A stretch of DNA of 64,000 nt from Diplodia intermedia. Taxonomy: Eukaryota > Ascomycota > Dothideomycetes > Botryosphaeriales > Botryosphaeriaceae. The notes under the pieces were generated by a model. It worked only from the letters and a program-made list of their open reading frames with translations, did not search any database and was not told where the DNA came from. The position numbers and the translations under genes were made by a program. Shown here piece by piece: positions 1 to 12,582 of this stretch; within the stretch, counting starts at the first letter, position 1, and the number at the start of each line of letters is the position of its first letter. Where the stretch lies: the NCBI GenBank assembly GCA_021495925.1, contig JAKEKT010000097.1, forward strand, positions 62,001 through 126,000, given 5' to 3'.

Positions 1-385
1 CACTTGAATGGCATTGCCGTCATACTGTAGTGAAGTAGCGCAGTGTAAGCGGATGTTCTTCTGTCAGTTGAGTGACTAGGAAGTCTTGATGGAGACAATA
101 GGTTTCGATGTTCGCAGCAACGCATTGTTAAGGTATGCGTGTGATCAGAAGGTTGGTTCTTCACGCCTGCTGGTCACCGCCTGTGCAGTAGAGGGTGTAT
201 TTTCGGTCATGTGCTAGTGGCTCGTAGGGCTCATGGTGCCCGGCAGGATTCACCCGGAGGAACATTCCGGCCGTTGCACGGTACCGTGATTGACAATGCG
301 CTAAAGCTTCCTGTCGATGACGGCAGCCCTTCATGACAAACCGTGAGAAGAGGAAGATTGGGGCAGCTAGATGTGAGGAAAAGAA

Positions 386-767
386 ACCAGGCTTACTGGA
401 TTGTGCGGCTCTCTGCGCAGCATGACCATTTCGCCAATGGTAGCATAGCCGTTGTAGTACCTCACGCCAACGATTTTGGCATTGAGGGTACCTAGACGTG
501 GAAATCTTAGCGTGCATCTCTGCTGGCCAGTAGGCTATGAATACCATAGAGCATGTATTGGATGAAGGCGCGGTCGTTGTACTCCTGCGAAGGGTCGACG
601 ACTTCGTCCTCGTCCAGGACGCCCTCGTCCCATTCGCCATCGTCCGGGCGGCTGCCGATTGGAACGTCACCTAGCCGGGGATTCTTGCGCGTCTGCGAGC
701 CGGTGAATCGGACGTCATCGTCGGCCGCGGCCAGATCAATTGTACGCTTGCGGTTTGATCCTGCCAT
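386..767 (-). pseudogene. 5' fragment of a HIRAN-domain SNF2/RAD5-like helicase gene
   Basis: Exon 1 (767-545) starts MAGSNRKRTIDL and encodes an acidic leader ending in QYMLYG. A 53-nt intron (544-492, GT...TAG) joins it to TLNAKIVGVRYYNGYATIGE and then MVMLRREPHNP. This is the opening of a HIRAN domain, the DNA-end-binding module found at the N-terminus of HLTF/RAD5-type SNF2 ATPases. After NP (near 386) a GTAAGC follows, but I find no acceptor that restores the expected continuation of the domain. Positions 1-385 show no helicase motifs in any frame. I infer a truncated or broken copy of about 110 codons rather than a full gene. The remaining doubt is that a long intron could carry the gene past the window edge. 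Confidence 0.6.
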
Positions 768-2377
768 CGTGATGCACGCCGTCCGAAGCTGGAAGCGACG
801 TTGGTGTTGAGCAGATGGGGCGGGTGCGTGGGACTGGGTGTCGCGTCTCCTTGCCTGCGCGAACGTGGAAAAGCTCGAACGGCCACCGTTTCGCGTCCGT
901 CGATCCGCGGAACAACGCCGTTTCACGTGATGAGGCTGAAGGCATGGCGTGGAAGGCGGCGAGGTGAGACAAGGGCGGGCTCTCGCTTGACCGGTGGTCA
1001 CCTTGCAGTCCCCGCAATTGCGAGTCTCGCAGGTAACAACGCGCAGTCAGGGCTCTAGGTGGCCCACGCAGCAGACAGCCTGGAGGAGCCCCTTTGTTGT
1101 GCAGCATGCAGTGCGTGCGTGTTTGCGACTGACCGGCCACACGAAGAACGCTCGCCCTTCGGCCACGCGTATGGGACGAGGTCGAAGTCACTTGTCACTT
1201 TCCCATGCCCGGGGCCTGCGAGACATGGGTAGGTAGGGAGATCGGGCGCAGCTGGCCGCATCGAGCGCACTGGCCGGGAGGCCTCGGTCAGCTGCACTGC
1301 TGGCAAGCCAGCCCATGGCATCACATCTGGGTCCGTGGTCGCAGAGAACGCCGGCTCGACACGCCTGCTTCCCCGCGACACCCACCGGCCAGGGTCTCGT
1401 CAAGCGCAGTGATTCGCCCGCGCGTGGCGCATCCTTGCGTCGCTGAGGAGCTGCAGCGTGCAGGCAACCGCAAGGGTCTGCAGGCAGAGAGATTAGAGCG
1501 CGCTATCACGGCAGGCGGCTAAGCAGCAGCAGCAGGAGCAGGAGCATCAGCACCTGGGGCGCGGCGGGCGTGGGCTTGGGCTGCGCGCGGCAGTATTGCG
1601 GCATCTCCAGCGCGTCTGCTGCCAGCGACCGCGCACTAGTGTAAGAAATGATGGCAAAGGCGTGATCACGACTGGCCTCTCGGGCATGCGCCACCAGCGA
1701 GTGCTCTCAGCAGCCGTCGCGGAGGCTGAGGCGCTGGGAGCGCGATGACGGCATTTGCTTTGGGCTGCTCGCGATGCCTGTTCTTTTAAAAGGTGCAGCG
1801 CCCTCCGCATGTTACTTATCTTCGTATCTTAGCGCCCTATCGACAAGTGACCCGTGACTCGTCGTGCCGCCGCAAGCTCCCCGGCCGCGACCTCTCGCGC
1901 AGACCGACTGCTCGCCCTCCACTTCTAACCGCAGCACACCTCCCCTAAATACGCCCTCTGCTCGCCCCCCGGCCTCCCCTCGCCATCCCCGCGCTTCTTT
2001 TTCCTTTGTTCCTGCGCCCGTCCGAGCCGCAGTTGCGCCTACCGATAGCTGCCCGTGCAGCTCCAACCGCTCGCTGACTCGACCGCCTATCCCCGTACAA
2101 CGCCGCCGCGTCCACCCTCGACCAGGCCAACCAGACGCTATACCCGAGCCGCGCTTGCCTGCGCTTCCTGCCGTCCCACCTCGGAGCCGTCGTCCGTCAA
2201 GCCTTACGCTCGCTCGCCCGCTCAAAGCTCCGCGTTCTCGCCTCTCGACTAGTCGCCGCGGCCCATGTCCCACGTCATTGCCTCGTCCACGTACCCTCAC
2301 CTCCGGTGATCGCAGCGACTCACTAGCCCCGTCGCTGTCGGCTGAGACAACGTCCAGCCTGCCGGCCGTCGTTCACG
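768..2377. other. Intergenic region upstream of atg1
   Basis: No supported gene. The segment holds the 5' flank of the helicase fragment and, from about 1800, a C-rich pyrimidine-biased leader typical of a fungal promoter and 5' UTR for the downstream kinase gene. Open frames here are short or run antisense through the C-rich leader, and none has a recognisable domain. Confidence 0.5.
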
Positions 2378-5300
2378 ATGGCAACTCCAACTCACCCATC
2401 TCACGCCGCGAGCCCGCGGAGGTCCTCGACCATGCAGTCCGCCGCCGACAACTCGGACACCATGGTGGGCTCGTTCCGAAGGATGAACCAGATTGGCAAG
2501 GGTAGCTTCGCGACCGTCTACAAGGGCGTCCACATTGTACGTGACTTCGTCTTCCCGCTCTGCGCCCTCTGCCTCGCGCAGTGGCGCCAAACAAATGGTC
2601 GGCCACCCTGATCTAACGCAGCTGGTTACTGTAGAAGAAGCGGGAGCTCGTCGTAGCCATCAAATCGGTCGACACCACCAAGCTCAACAAGAAGCTCAAG
2701 GATAACCTCTCGACCGAAATCCAAATCCTCCGCAATTTGACCCATCCGCATATCGTCGCGCTCATCGACTGCAAGGAGGTACCCAAGTACATACACATCG
2801 TGACCGAGTTCTGTGAGCTGGGGGATCTCTCGAGTTTCATCAAGAAGCGAGCAACCCTTGCAGATCACCCCGCAACTGCACACATGATGAAGAAGTATCC
2901 CAACCCTCCGGTTGGCGGTCTCAACGAGGTCCTTTGCCGCCACTTCCTTAAGCAGATCGCGAGCGCACTCGAGTTCATCCACGCCAAGAACTACGTCCAC
3001 CGGGATCTGAAGCCCCAGAACCTCCTTCTCAACCCCTCGCCACTCTACTACCAGACTTACCGTCCGAATGAGGTTCCCTATGCTGCTGCGGCAGATTCGA
3101 TGGTTCCGGCCGTTGGTATCGCCTCCCTGCCAATGCTCAAGGTGGCTGACTTTGGATTCGCCCGCTTCCTCCCCAAATCATCACTGGCGGAAACGCTGTG
3201 TGGCTCTCCCCTTTACATGGCGCCGGAGATTCTTCGCTACGAAAAATACGATGCAAAGGCTGACCTGTGGTCCACGGGAACCGTTCTACACGAGATGCTT
3301 GTTGGAAAGCCACCGTTCCGTGCGTCCAACCACGTTGAGCTGCTCCGTCGTATTGAAAAGCAGGACGACAGGATCAGCTTTGGTGAAATTCCGATCAGCA
3401 GAGATATGAAGAACATCGTACGAGCTCTCCTGAAGAAGACCCCAACAGAACGAATCTCTCACGAGAAGTTCTTCTGCGACGTGGTTATTGCCGGCGATAT
3501 TCCTGGCTTGCACCCCGAAGATGCAGCTCAGGGCTCGATTCATGAGGCTCTTGGACGATCGGCTGATGAGAGACGTGCTCCGACCAACGAGCAAGTTGCT
3601 ACGCCCCAACCCACTGAGATGGAGATGACTCCCAGGCCCAGAGTTGCCTCAGGCACAACCCCGCCTCAACGTCCCTCGCCCCGCCCCACCATTGCAGCAC
3701 CCTCGTCATCCAACCAGCACGTCAGGCGCGTCAGCAACACCGTTGCCCAAGTTCAGGATCGTCCACCCTCTGCCCAAGCAGAGCGTCGTCCCACGGTCAC
3801 GCACACCGCCACTGCACCTGCCAGAGCACCCATGGTCCAGGAACGGCCCACTGCAGCGGCTGTTACCATGACCAGACGGAGCAGTCGCCATTCACCTTCA
3901 CCAAGCTCTTCAGCTCTCCGCGAGCACCTTGACACGCAACGCAACCCTCAAAGGTCCGACGAAAGGGCAGCTCGAGATGCAAAGGAGCGTGCTGCTCAGG
4001 ACATTGCCTTTGAGCGTGACTATGTTCTCGTGGAAAAGCGGACCGTCGAAGTGAATGCATTTGCCGATGAATTGGCGGCCAGCCCTCAATTCAACAGAGA
4101 CCACCCGACTCAGCAAGGAGCAATGGTTCGGCGGGCAACAACGCAGGGTACACCTACATCCACGACTGGTGCTCAAAACAACACTTCTCGCGCGATCCAG
4201 ATTGCGTCAGGCAGGCGTCCTGAACCACTTCATCATAGGAACAGTTCCTATGAAAGGCGTTATGCAGCTAGCCCGGGTTCTGCCACATCAGCCATCTCCA
4301 AAGCTCTCAATATGGCTAGCTACAGAATTTTCGGTACTGGTGCTTCTCCTCCAGGCCGTGGCCCTTCGCCGCCGAAAGGTTACCCTCAGTTCCCGATATA
4401 TCCTACGGCTACGGCACAAAGCAGCACGATAGTCGTCGGTGACGGGGGCAAAGCGACTAGCGACAAGACGAGGGACAAAGATACAAGGGTCCTTGACGTT
4501 GTGGAGGAGCTCGCTCAACGCAGCCATGTGATCTATGGTTTCGCTGAAGTCAAGTACAGACAGTTGCTGCCTCCGCCTCCCAGTGACCACGGGCTGGGCA
4601 TCCAAGGCACTCACCCTCGAACCGATGATGAAGAGGAGGGTTTGGATGAAGATCTGACCACAGATGCGATACTGGCAATTTCGGAGGAGGCGCTAGTCCT
4701 CTATGTCAAGGCTTTGGCTCTCCTAGCAAAGTCAATCGACCTTGCGGGCAGTTGGTGGGGACAACGCCACCGTGGAGAAGTTATTGGCGATAGCAATACG
4801 TCGCGCACTTCCGGAAATGCGAACGTCGCAGCGATCGGTACGAAGATGAACCAAATCGTGCAGTGGGTGCGCACACGCTTCAATGAGTGCGTGGAGAAGT
4901 CTGAGTTTGTCGGACGCAAGCTTCTCGAGGCTCAAAAGCTGTTGCCGCCCGACCACCCAGCTCATCCCAACAATCTGCCATCCAACTCGACTTCGATCAC
5001 GAGCGCGGGCACTTCTGTGGAGAACATCCATCTCCCCACGGGCATCACAGCTGAGAAGCTCATGTACGACAGAGCCATCGAAATGAGCCGAGCTGCGGCT
5101 GTCAACGAGCTGGTTGGTGAGGATCTACCGGGCTGCGAGCTCAACTACACTACGGCGATTCGCATGCTCGAGGCCATCTTCGAAAGCGAGGAAGAAATGC
5201 TGGGCCGCAAGCCAGGCAGCAGGAAGCAAGAAGATGATGTGATTCAAGGGCTGGAGGAGGAAGACAGAGCGTCAGTTCTGAAGTGTGAGTCATCTACCCC

Positions 5301-5476
5301 ACCTACAGTACACCGAAGTGGCGACCGCTAACCGTCTTGCAGTGATTGAGGGCCTGAGAGCCAGACTCAAAGCACTTCGCAAGAAGATCGAGATCCAGAG
5401 GTCGCAGAAGCGAGCTTCACTGACGGGGCGGTCGCCCTCATCAACGCCAGTGGCAGCCAACGCATCGCCTCGCTGA
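2378..5476 (+). CDS. atg1: Serine/threonine protein kinase Atg1 (autophagy initiation)
   Basis: Three exons (2378-2536, 2635-5284, 5343-5476) encode 980 residues, the usual size for filamentous-fungal Atg1. The kinase domain occupies roughly residues 34-330. It has a GKGSF glycine loop, the VAIK lysine at K63, HRDLKPQN with catalytic D177, DFG at D225, an activation-loop Thr at T240 in ETLCGSPLYMAPE, and APE near 249. A Ser/Pro/Thr-rich linker follows. It contains DYVLVEKR (Y516), which matches the position and form of the Atg8-interacting motif of yeast Atg1 (YVVV). The C-terminal third is helical and corresponds to the tandem MIT region that binds Atg13. In the family, Atg1 with Atg13 and Atg17 triggers autophagosome formation under TOR control. 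The start is the first ATG before the glycine loop; M30 (MVGSFRRMN) is a possible internal start. Gene identity is near certain. Confidence 0.96.
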
Positions 5477-6675
5477 GTTACGCAGCATTCTACAATGACC
5501 GATCGTCTAAGTCAGACGAGGTACAATACAGTTCACCTTAGCATCATTTCACGATACGGAGTTTTGGGCATGGCTTTTTCACATGGAGCTCTCCGGCCTC
5601 CTTTCTGCATGAAACAGCACATCCCAACCATTTGTCATTTCGACACGGCGCATGTTGGGTCCTGGCGCACAGGCAGACGAAGCCACAGTTGGCAGAACCA
5701 GAGCATGATACCACGGTCATCGGCGCAAGCATTACGAGCCTTTTTTCTCTTTTTCTTTTCCTTTATTAGCAGGTCGATGATGGCGGGTGGGTTCAAAGGC
5801 GTAGCAGACATCTGGGGCACTCCATTTCCTCTGCTTTTGCACACGATGTTGATTTCTCTCTCCTTTTCTCTCCCTCGATTTCCTTCGTTTCCTTGGCTAC
5901 AGAATTCAGATTTGGCGCATAATGCACTAAGCACAGCGTAGCGTCAGGTAGCCGTCGAGCAGCTCGACACAGTCAGGATAGGTCTCGGGTTCTCTATGGA
6001 TTGGGTACGGCTGGTTGGGCGGGAGGATAGGCGTGTACAGGGAAACGAGGCGCAGCCTCTCGGACGGCGAACACGGGGTAGGTAGAAAGGGAACACTCTT
6101 GTGTATAGGTCGGGCAGATTGAATACGAACTGAAGTAATTGCGGTGGAACAAAGTCATCCGCGGTGAAGTTGAACAAAGGCTTGGCTGTAAACGAGAAAC
6201 TTACTGAGAACCATTGCGGCAGTTTGGGCGAAACCAATATTACCGCCATGTCTTGCCCACCCGGCTACCCGACTCGGTGGGCCGACAACAAGACCTTGGC
6301 AAAGGATGCGAACAAGCAAGGCGTGATGGAAATGTTCTGGTGCATGCGTGAGCTAAGAAAGATACGGCAAAAGCCTATCCTGAGTCGACGGCGGGCGAGT
6401 TTGGCTCCAGAATCGAACGACTCTAGACCGGGTTGGGGAGATGAGCGCGACATGGGGTGGCGTGCAGCGGCGGCGGGTTCCATTTTAGCACCAAGGTACC
6501 CTGGCGCCAAAGTCTAAAATGCACGCCGGCGGAGACGCACGGGAAGCTAATGCGCGTCGCTACCACGACTTCGTTCCGTCATTTGTACACACACCGCAAC
6601 TGCTGTTTGCGTTTGCGTTTGCTCTCGCCTTCCTCTCATCGCTCACCCCACGGCTGCTGCGCGCACACAGAAAAG
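5477..6675. other. Intergenic region between atg1 and the MFS gene
   Basis: Holds the atg1 3' flank and the promoter of the transporter gene. Open frames on both strands lack domains and plausible starts. I see no RNA gene or repeat. Confidence 0.5.
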
Positions 6676-8786
6676 ATGGGGCTCGGAGTGTTAGAAGATC
6701 GCTGGCTCGAGCGCGTCCCTGGTGCGTTGCTGAGCACTCACTCTCCACTTCTTTTCTTCTAACCTCACCAACACCACCACCGCCCGCGCCCCTTGCCGCA
6801 CACGTCACCCTCGGTTGCGCGCGATGCTGACTACAACGTTGCGACACCTTCAGGCACCGTCCTCATGGACGAGGACGCACAGCGTAGAGACAGCGTACCC
6901 CTGGACCCCAGCCTGAAGTATGACCGCAGCGGGCCGCATCCGATCCTCTTGGTCCCGCAGCCCAGCGATGATCCAAACGACCCACTTGTACGTCGTCTTT
7001 CCTTTCGCTCCAAGCTCTGCCTGTAATGCAAACCAGAAAAATGAAAAAATAAAAAATAAAAAGACAAACCCCCCACCAAGGCCTGTCTGGGCTGATCCCC
7101 AACGTAGAACTGGCCCCTCTGGCGCCGCGACGTGATCCTCCTCGTGCTCTCGCTCCTCTCCGTCATCGCGTCGACGCTATCCCCCCTGCTCGCCGCCAAC
7201 ACACTAACCCTAGCCTTCGAGTTCGACCGCACCTTCACCGACATGGCGCTGCTGACCGGCTACCACCTGCTCGGCGTCGGGCTGGCCGGCTTCCTCTTCG
7301 TGCCGTCCGCGCGCATCTGGGGCAAGCGCCACGCCTTCCTGCTCGGCAACGTCTTCGTCATCTTCAGCAGCGCGTGGGGCGGCGCCGTGTCCGGCCACGA
7401 CTACACGTCGCTGCTGTGGGCGCGCATCTTCCAGGGCGTCGGCCTCGCCCCCTTCGAGGCGCTGGTGAACGCCGTCGTTGGCGACCTGTACTTTGTGCAC
7501 GAGCGGGGGAAGCGCATGGCGTTGAGCAACTTGGCGCTGTTTGGCGGCGCCTTCTTCACCCCCGTGATTGTGGGCAAGATGACGGACACGATGGGCTGGC
7601 GGTGGACGTTTTACTTTGTCGCGATATTCGCGGGTTTGCTGTTGCCGCCGCTGGTCTTGTTTTGCCCCGAGACGGCGTATCGGCGTGACGAACGGCTGAA
7701 TCTGGATATGGGCGATTATCAGGGCGGTAGAGGGAGGAATGGCGGAACGGGCGGTGGCAGCTTCGAGGACGGTAGAGGAGGCACGGAGCTAGCGGAGGCG
7801 AAGGCGATCGAAGAGGGCGACGGTGGTGGTGCAAACAGAAACTCGCAGCAGAAGCGCAGCCAGGAGGGCTCGCTCGGAGAATGGAAAGGCAACGGCTGCG
7901 AGACGGAGACGCAGGCGCTGCACACACGCACGGCGGCGGCAGCAACACCTCATTCGCCCCGGCCGCAGAAGGACAGCTTCGCGAAGACGCTGATGCCGTT
8001 CAACGGCCGCAAGACGGACGAGAGTTTCTGGAAGCTGGCGCTGCGGCCATTCCCTCTGTTCCTGCAGCCCGGTATCCTATGGGTACGTCTAAATTCCACC
8101 ACCCCCTTGATCGAATGGAATGCTCATCTCCCCAACAGTCCTGCCTCATCCAGGGCACCCTCATCGGCTGGACCGTCATGATCGGCGTCGTCCTCGCCGC
8201 CGTCATGCTGGGGCCCCCCCTCTTCTTCACCGAGGTCGAAACGGGCTACATGTACACGGGCGCCTTCGTCGGCGCCCTCATCGGCTTCATCCTCGCGGGG
8301 CTCCTCTCCGACTCGGTCCCGTCGCACCTCACCCGCCTCAACGGCGGCGTCTACGAGCCCGAGTTCCGGCTCGTGCTCGTGCTGCCGCAGCTCGTGCTCG
8401 GCTGCGCCGGCCTGTACGGCTTCGGCGTCGTCGCGGCCGACATCCCGCGCTACGGCTGGCTGTGGCCCGACGTCTTCTTCGCGCTCGAGGTCGCGGGCAT
8501 GGTGCTCGGCGCCGTCGCCAGCGCGCTGTACGTCGTCGACGCCCACCGCGACGTCGCCGTCGAGGCCTTCACCTGCCTGCTCGTCTTCAAGAACGTCTTC
8601 TCCTTCGCCCTCACCTTCAAGGGCTACGACTGGATCGTCGGCGCCGGCGTCCGCCCCGTCTTCGTCGCCGTCGCCAGCGTCCAGGTCGCCGTGTGCGCGC
8701 TGACCCTGCCCATGTACGTCTTTGGCAAGTGGAACCGCAGCTTTTTCGCGAGGTACGATCTGCTGCGGTTGTTGCACCTGCGGTGA
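6676..8786 (+). CDS. MFS transporter, DHA1/Hol1-like
   Basis: Four exons (6676-6721, 6854-6987, 7108-8082, 8139-8786) give 600 residues. The short first exon supplies MGLGVLEDRWLERVPG, which continues as TVLMDEDAQ after a 132-nt intron. This opening is familiar from Hol1-like fungal MFS proteins and is the reason for choosing it over an in-frame ATG at 6793 that reads through the intron. Exon 3 carries the first six membrane helices, including GLAGFLFVPSARIWGKRHAF (the conserved helix 2-3 loop), MGWRWTFYF and PETAYRR. Residues about 250-368 form a long hydrophilic, Gly-rich loop between helices 6 and 7. Exon 4 carries helices 7-12. It is a predicted plasma-membrane proton-coupled exporter or importer; the substrate cannot be read from sequence. 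Confidence 0.88.
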
Positions 8787-10475
8787 TGGGGACGGAGGGG
8801 AGGGGCGGGGGATCGAATAGTGGGAGAAGAACTAATAGTACCTTTTTTTTTTCCTGGATCGCGTTTGCTTGATGGTTGGGAAAGATGATGTACAAAACCT
8901 CATGGCGCTTCTTCTCGCGTGGCGGACCCGAGGTCTACATATATACATAATACATTTTACGCCGCGTCGTCATGGCTCAGTGGCACATTACTTGGAATTT
9001 AACATCACTTCGTTGCCGACTTGCTCCGGGGCTCCTCACACCAACCATCATGCCACATGTAGAAAAGATAACGACATGTTTGTGATTAACGACACGCTTT
9101 TCCCCCAGCATTTCCCCCACCTTCGTAGATATCACATAACTATATCGGCGACATCAGATTATGGCCGAGGCTAATTACGACGGGATAGTTGAAGGGCGGA
9201 GAACCGGACACTGAGGTTAGCACAATCACGGCCAGACATTATCACCAAGGACCAACGGGCATTCCACGGTAACAGCACTAACTGTCGAATTTGATGGTCT
9301 ATCGCAGCTTAATCAGGAGTCCAGAACCCTCCTACTCCCACCTCATCGCGAGAGAGAGAAAACTTCGAAAAAGGTAGTCTTTCATCGCAAAGCAAAAACG
9401 GGAGAAAACCGCAGATGAGCACTCGCGCGCAATGAAGACTGTCGAAAACAGCAATCCAGGTGATGCAAAGCAAACGAAATGAGAGAAGAAAGATTTGAAA
9501 ATCACTTTTTTTAGGATCCGATCCCATTGCAGCCCCCTCGCTTGCTGTTACATAATTTCCGCGCTCAGAGGAGAAATAAAAGAAGCAAGTCAAGTTCGTT
9601 GGCTTTTCCCCCTCTCTAAACGAACATTTTGCAGAAAACCCGGACCCAGGTGAGAGTTCGGACCTCTCCTCTTCTTTTCACCCTAACCCGAAGATTGAAT
9701 AAAAGAAGAAAAGAGAATAGACCCGCGCTTTCTTTCGTTCGTCGTAACCTCGTTAAAAGCCAAAAGGGAAAAAGAACCGGCAAACCCGTTTTTCTATGGC
9801 GCTCCATCCAGCCTGAGAAGAAAGAGAAGGCCTCATGCCATGAGGACCCATCGCGCCGTGCCCCGTCTATAAAACTTTGAGGCAGCGCAACAAATCCATG
9901 CAGTACTCTTTTTGGTATGCCTTCCCACTCGATATGAACGCCATTTGTGAACGTGCCCTGCACGACGGAAACCAGAGAAATCGACCTATCGGAGAAGTCT
10001 TTCCCACCATCCCGTCGTCCATGTGAAACGATAAAAACGTGACCGGCATATGCAAGGGCTGCAGGATCGCTTTTGCGGAGAGAGGACCGTATTAGAAAAA
10101 AAGGAAAAAAATGAAAAACTAGTCGGCATCCGAAGGGCCAGTGAGGACGTGTCTATTTGCTGTGCTCCCCGGGCAGCACCGTCGATGGAGCAAAGGGCGT
10201 ACAAAGTCGTGAAGCGTCGGCTGTCGAACCTGCGTCGATCTTCCCGTCTCGAATCGGAAATGTTCATCGTGGAAGGTGTGTCGCAGTTGAAGTCAACGCT
10301 GTCTATATGCTGATCGGGGTATGAGAAAGCAAATGCCGGACCTTCGAATGGAATTGACGAGTCCAGTAGAAACCAGAAAAGAAAAGCAAAACCGGAAAAG
10401 GAAAAACCTCAGCAGAATGGACCGAGCGGCGCATGTGAGGTGTACCATGCACCACGGTCATGTCGAAAGTGGTAT
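8787..10475. other. Intergenic region between convergent MFS and ded1 genes
   Basis: The two genes converge, so this stretch holds both 3' flanks. It is moderately AT-rich from about 8830 and contains short purine-rich and pyrimidine-rich runs. No coding frame shows a domain or splice-supported structure, and no tRNA-like element was seen. Confidence 0.5.
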
Positions 10476-12582
10476 TTACCACCAAGACTGGCCACCGGAG
10501 CCAGAGGGGTTGCCGTAGCCACCACCGTAACCGCCGCTGTAACCACCGCCGTAGCCGCCGGCACCGCCACCACCGCTGTAGCCACCGGGACCACCGCCGT
10601 AGCCGCCACCGAAGCCGCCAGCAGCAGCAGGCGGGCCGCCCCAACCGCCAGCGTTGCCGCCACCAAAGCGACGAACATCGCGAGTGGCGGTAGCACCACG
10701 GCCGCGGCCGCCACGGCCACCACGGCCACCACCGAAGCCAGAGCCCTCCCTGGCAATGCTCTCGAGGAACGAGGGAACCTCCTGGTTGGCCTCCTTGAGG
10801 AGGTCAATGAGGTCGCGAACAACACCACGGTTGCCACGGTTGAAGAAGGCAGTCGAGATACCAGTGTTACCAGCACGGCCGGTACGACCGATACGGTGAA
10901 CATAGTCGTCGATGTCGGTGGGGAGGTCGTAGTTGACAACGTGGGTGACGTTGGGGATATCGAGACCACGAGCAGCGACAGCGGTGGCGACGAGAATGGG
11001 GCAGCGTCCGCTACGGAACATCTCCAGAGCCTTTTCACGCTCGCGCTGAGTGCGGTCACCGTGAATGGAAGTGGCGGGGAAGCCCTGGTTGATCAGGAAG
11101 TCGGAGAGCGAGTCGGCCATGCGCTTGGTCTCGACGAAGATCAGGGTCAAGCCAGTGCCGACAGTGTGGAGGATATCGAGCAGGACAGAGCGCTTGTCGG
11201 CGTCCTCGACGTACTCAACCTTCTGGGTAATGTTCTCGGAGGTGGAACCGACACGACCGACCGACAGGAAGATGTAGTCCTTCAAGAAGTCGCGGGCGAG
11301 CATCTGAATGTCGCGGGGGAAGGTGGCGGAGAACATGAGAGTCTGGCGGCCATCAACGGGAGGCATGTCCTCACCCTCGACGATCCTGCGGATCTGGGGC
11401 TCGAAACCCATGTCCAGCATGCGATCAGCCTCATCAAGGACGAGGTACTTGATGTTCTGGAGAGAAATGCGGCCACGCTCCATCAGGTCGACAAGACGAC
11501 CGGGGGTAGCGACGAGCAGATCACAGCCACGCTCGATCTGACGCAGCTGAGAACCGATGTCCGCGCCACCGTAAACGACGCACGGCCTGACCCACGAACG
11601 GTAGGCGAACTTCCTTGCCTCATCGAAAATCTGGGAGACAAGCTCACGGGTGGGGGCGAGGATGAGCGAGGTGGGGTAGGCCTTGCGGCTGCGGCCGTAG
11701 CCGACACCACCACCCTGCTGGGGGATGGCGCTCGGGCCGTTCTGGAAAGCCTGAGAGAGAATGGGGAAGAGGAAACCACCAGTCTTGCCGGAACCGGTCT
11801 GGGCGCAAGCCATCAGGTCACGACCACCCATGACGATGGGAATCGAGTACTTCTGGACGGGCGTGGGGACCTTGTAACCGGCCATGTTGATGTTGGTGAT
11901 GAGGTGGTCGTCGAGAGGAGGGTTCTCGAAGACCGAGACGGGCTCGGGAACGCCCTGGCCGGAGGCCTCGACGGGGATGTCATCGTACTTCTCGAAGTTG
12001 ATACCGGTCTGCTGCTTGGACGGGTCGTTGGCGACGCCGAAAAGCTCACGCTCAACGCGAGGGTTGCTGGGACCGGGGATGTGCTTGCCATCCTTCCACG
12101 ATCCATCACCAGAACCCCGTGCGCTGCTGACGTTGTTGCCACCTGTGGGTTTGCCGTAAGCATTTGGGTCGAATGAAGCCGAGGGCTGGGTGTTCCAGGA
12201 CCCTCCGGCCGGGGCGTTGTTGTTGCTACCTCTATCGCTGAATCCGCCGCCAGAGCCGCCGTTGCTCCAGCCGCCGCGACCGCCCATTCCACCGCGGGGA
12301 GCGCCGCCGTAGCCACTGCATTCCTCGTTAGCTGCTGTGGTCAAGTGAGGGGTCTTGTTGAGTGGCGACTTACCCTCTGCCGCCCCAGCCGCCGCCAGCG
12401 CCGTTCATGGGCGGAGGGCCGCCGTTCATGGGCATGGGAGGAGGTCCAGCGTCCATAGCAGGCGGGGGCCTGTTGCGCAGGTGAGGCGGGATGTAGGCAG
12501 CGCGCTCAGTGAAGCCGCCATTCTGAGGGGCGTGCTGCGACTCGTTCAGGGAAAGGTTTCCCATCTTCAGCTGGTCAGCCAT
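10476..12582 (-). CDS. ded1: ATP-dependent RNA helicase Ded1 (DEAD-box, DDX3 family)
   Basis: Two exons (12582-12374 and 12315-10476) with a 58-nt intron give 682 residues, a normal Ded1 length. The N-terminus starts MADQLKMGNLSLNE and includes YIPPHLRNRP, the conserved eIF4E/translation-factor contact of Ded1/DDX3. A Gly/Arg/Asn-rich linker leads to the helicase core. Motifs seen are the Q-motif region (PTPVQKYSIP), motif I AQTGSGKT with K247, PTRELVSQ, TPGRLVDLM, DEAD at 364-367, SATFP, LIFVETKRMADS, ARGLDIP and HRIGRTGR at 543-550. The C-terminus is RGG- and GGY-rich and ends in SGGQSWW. The family unwinds mRNA 5' leaders during scanning in the cytoplasm and enters stress granules. A 578-residue open frame on the opposite strand is a composition shadow. 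Identity is secure. Confidence 0.97.

Noticed and set aside
1812..2505. Long frames on both strands in the atg1 leader
   Set aside because: C-rich low-complexity 5' leader yields Pro/Arg/Ser-rich frames on both strands; atg1 itself starts at 2378.
10440..12176. 578-residue plus-strand open frame opposite ded1
   Set aside because: Thr/Val/Gly-rich composition typical of an antisense shadow; the minus strand encodes all DEAD-box motifs.
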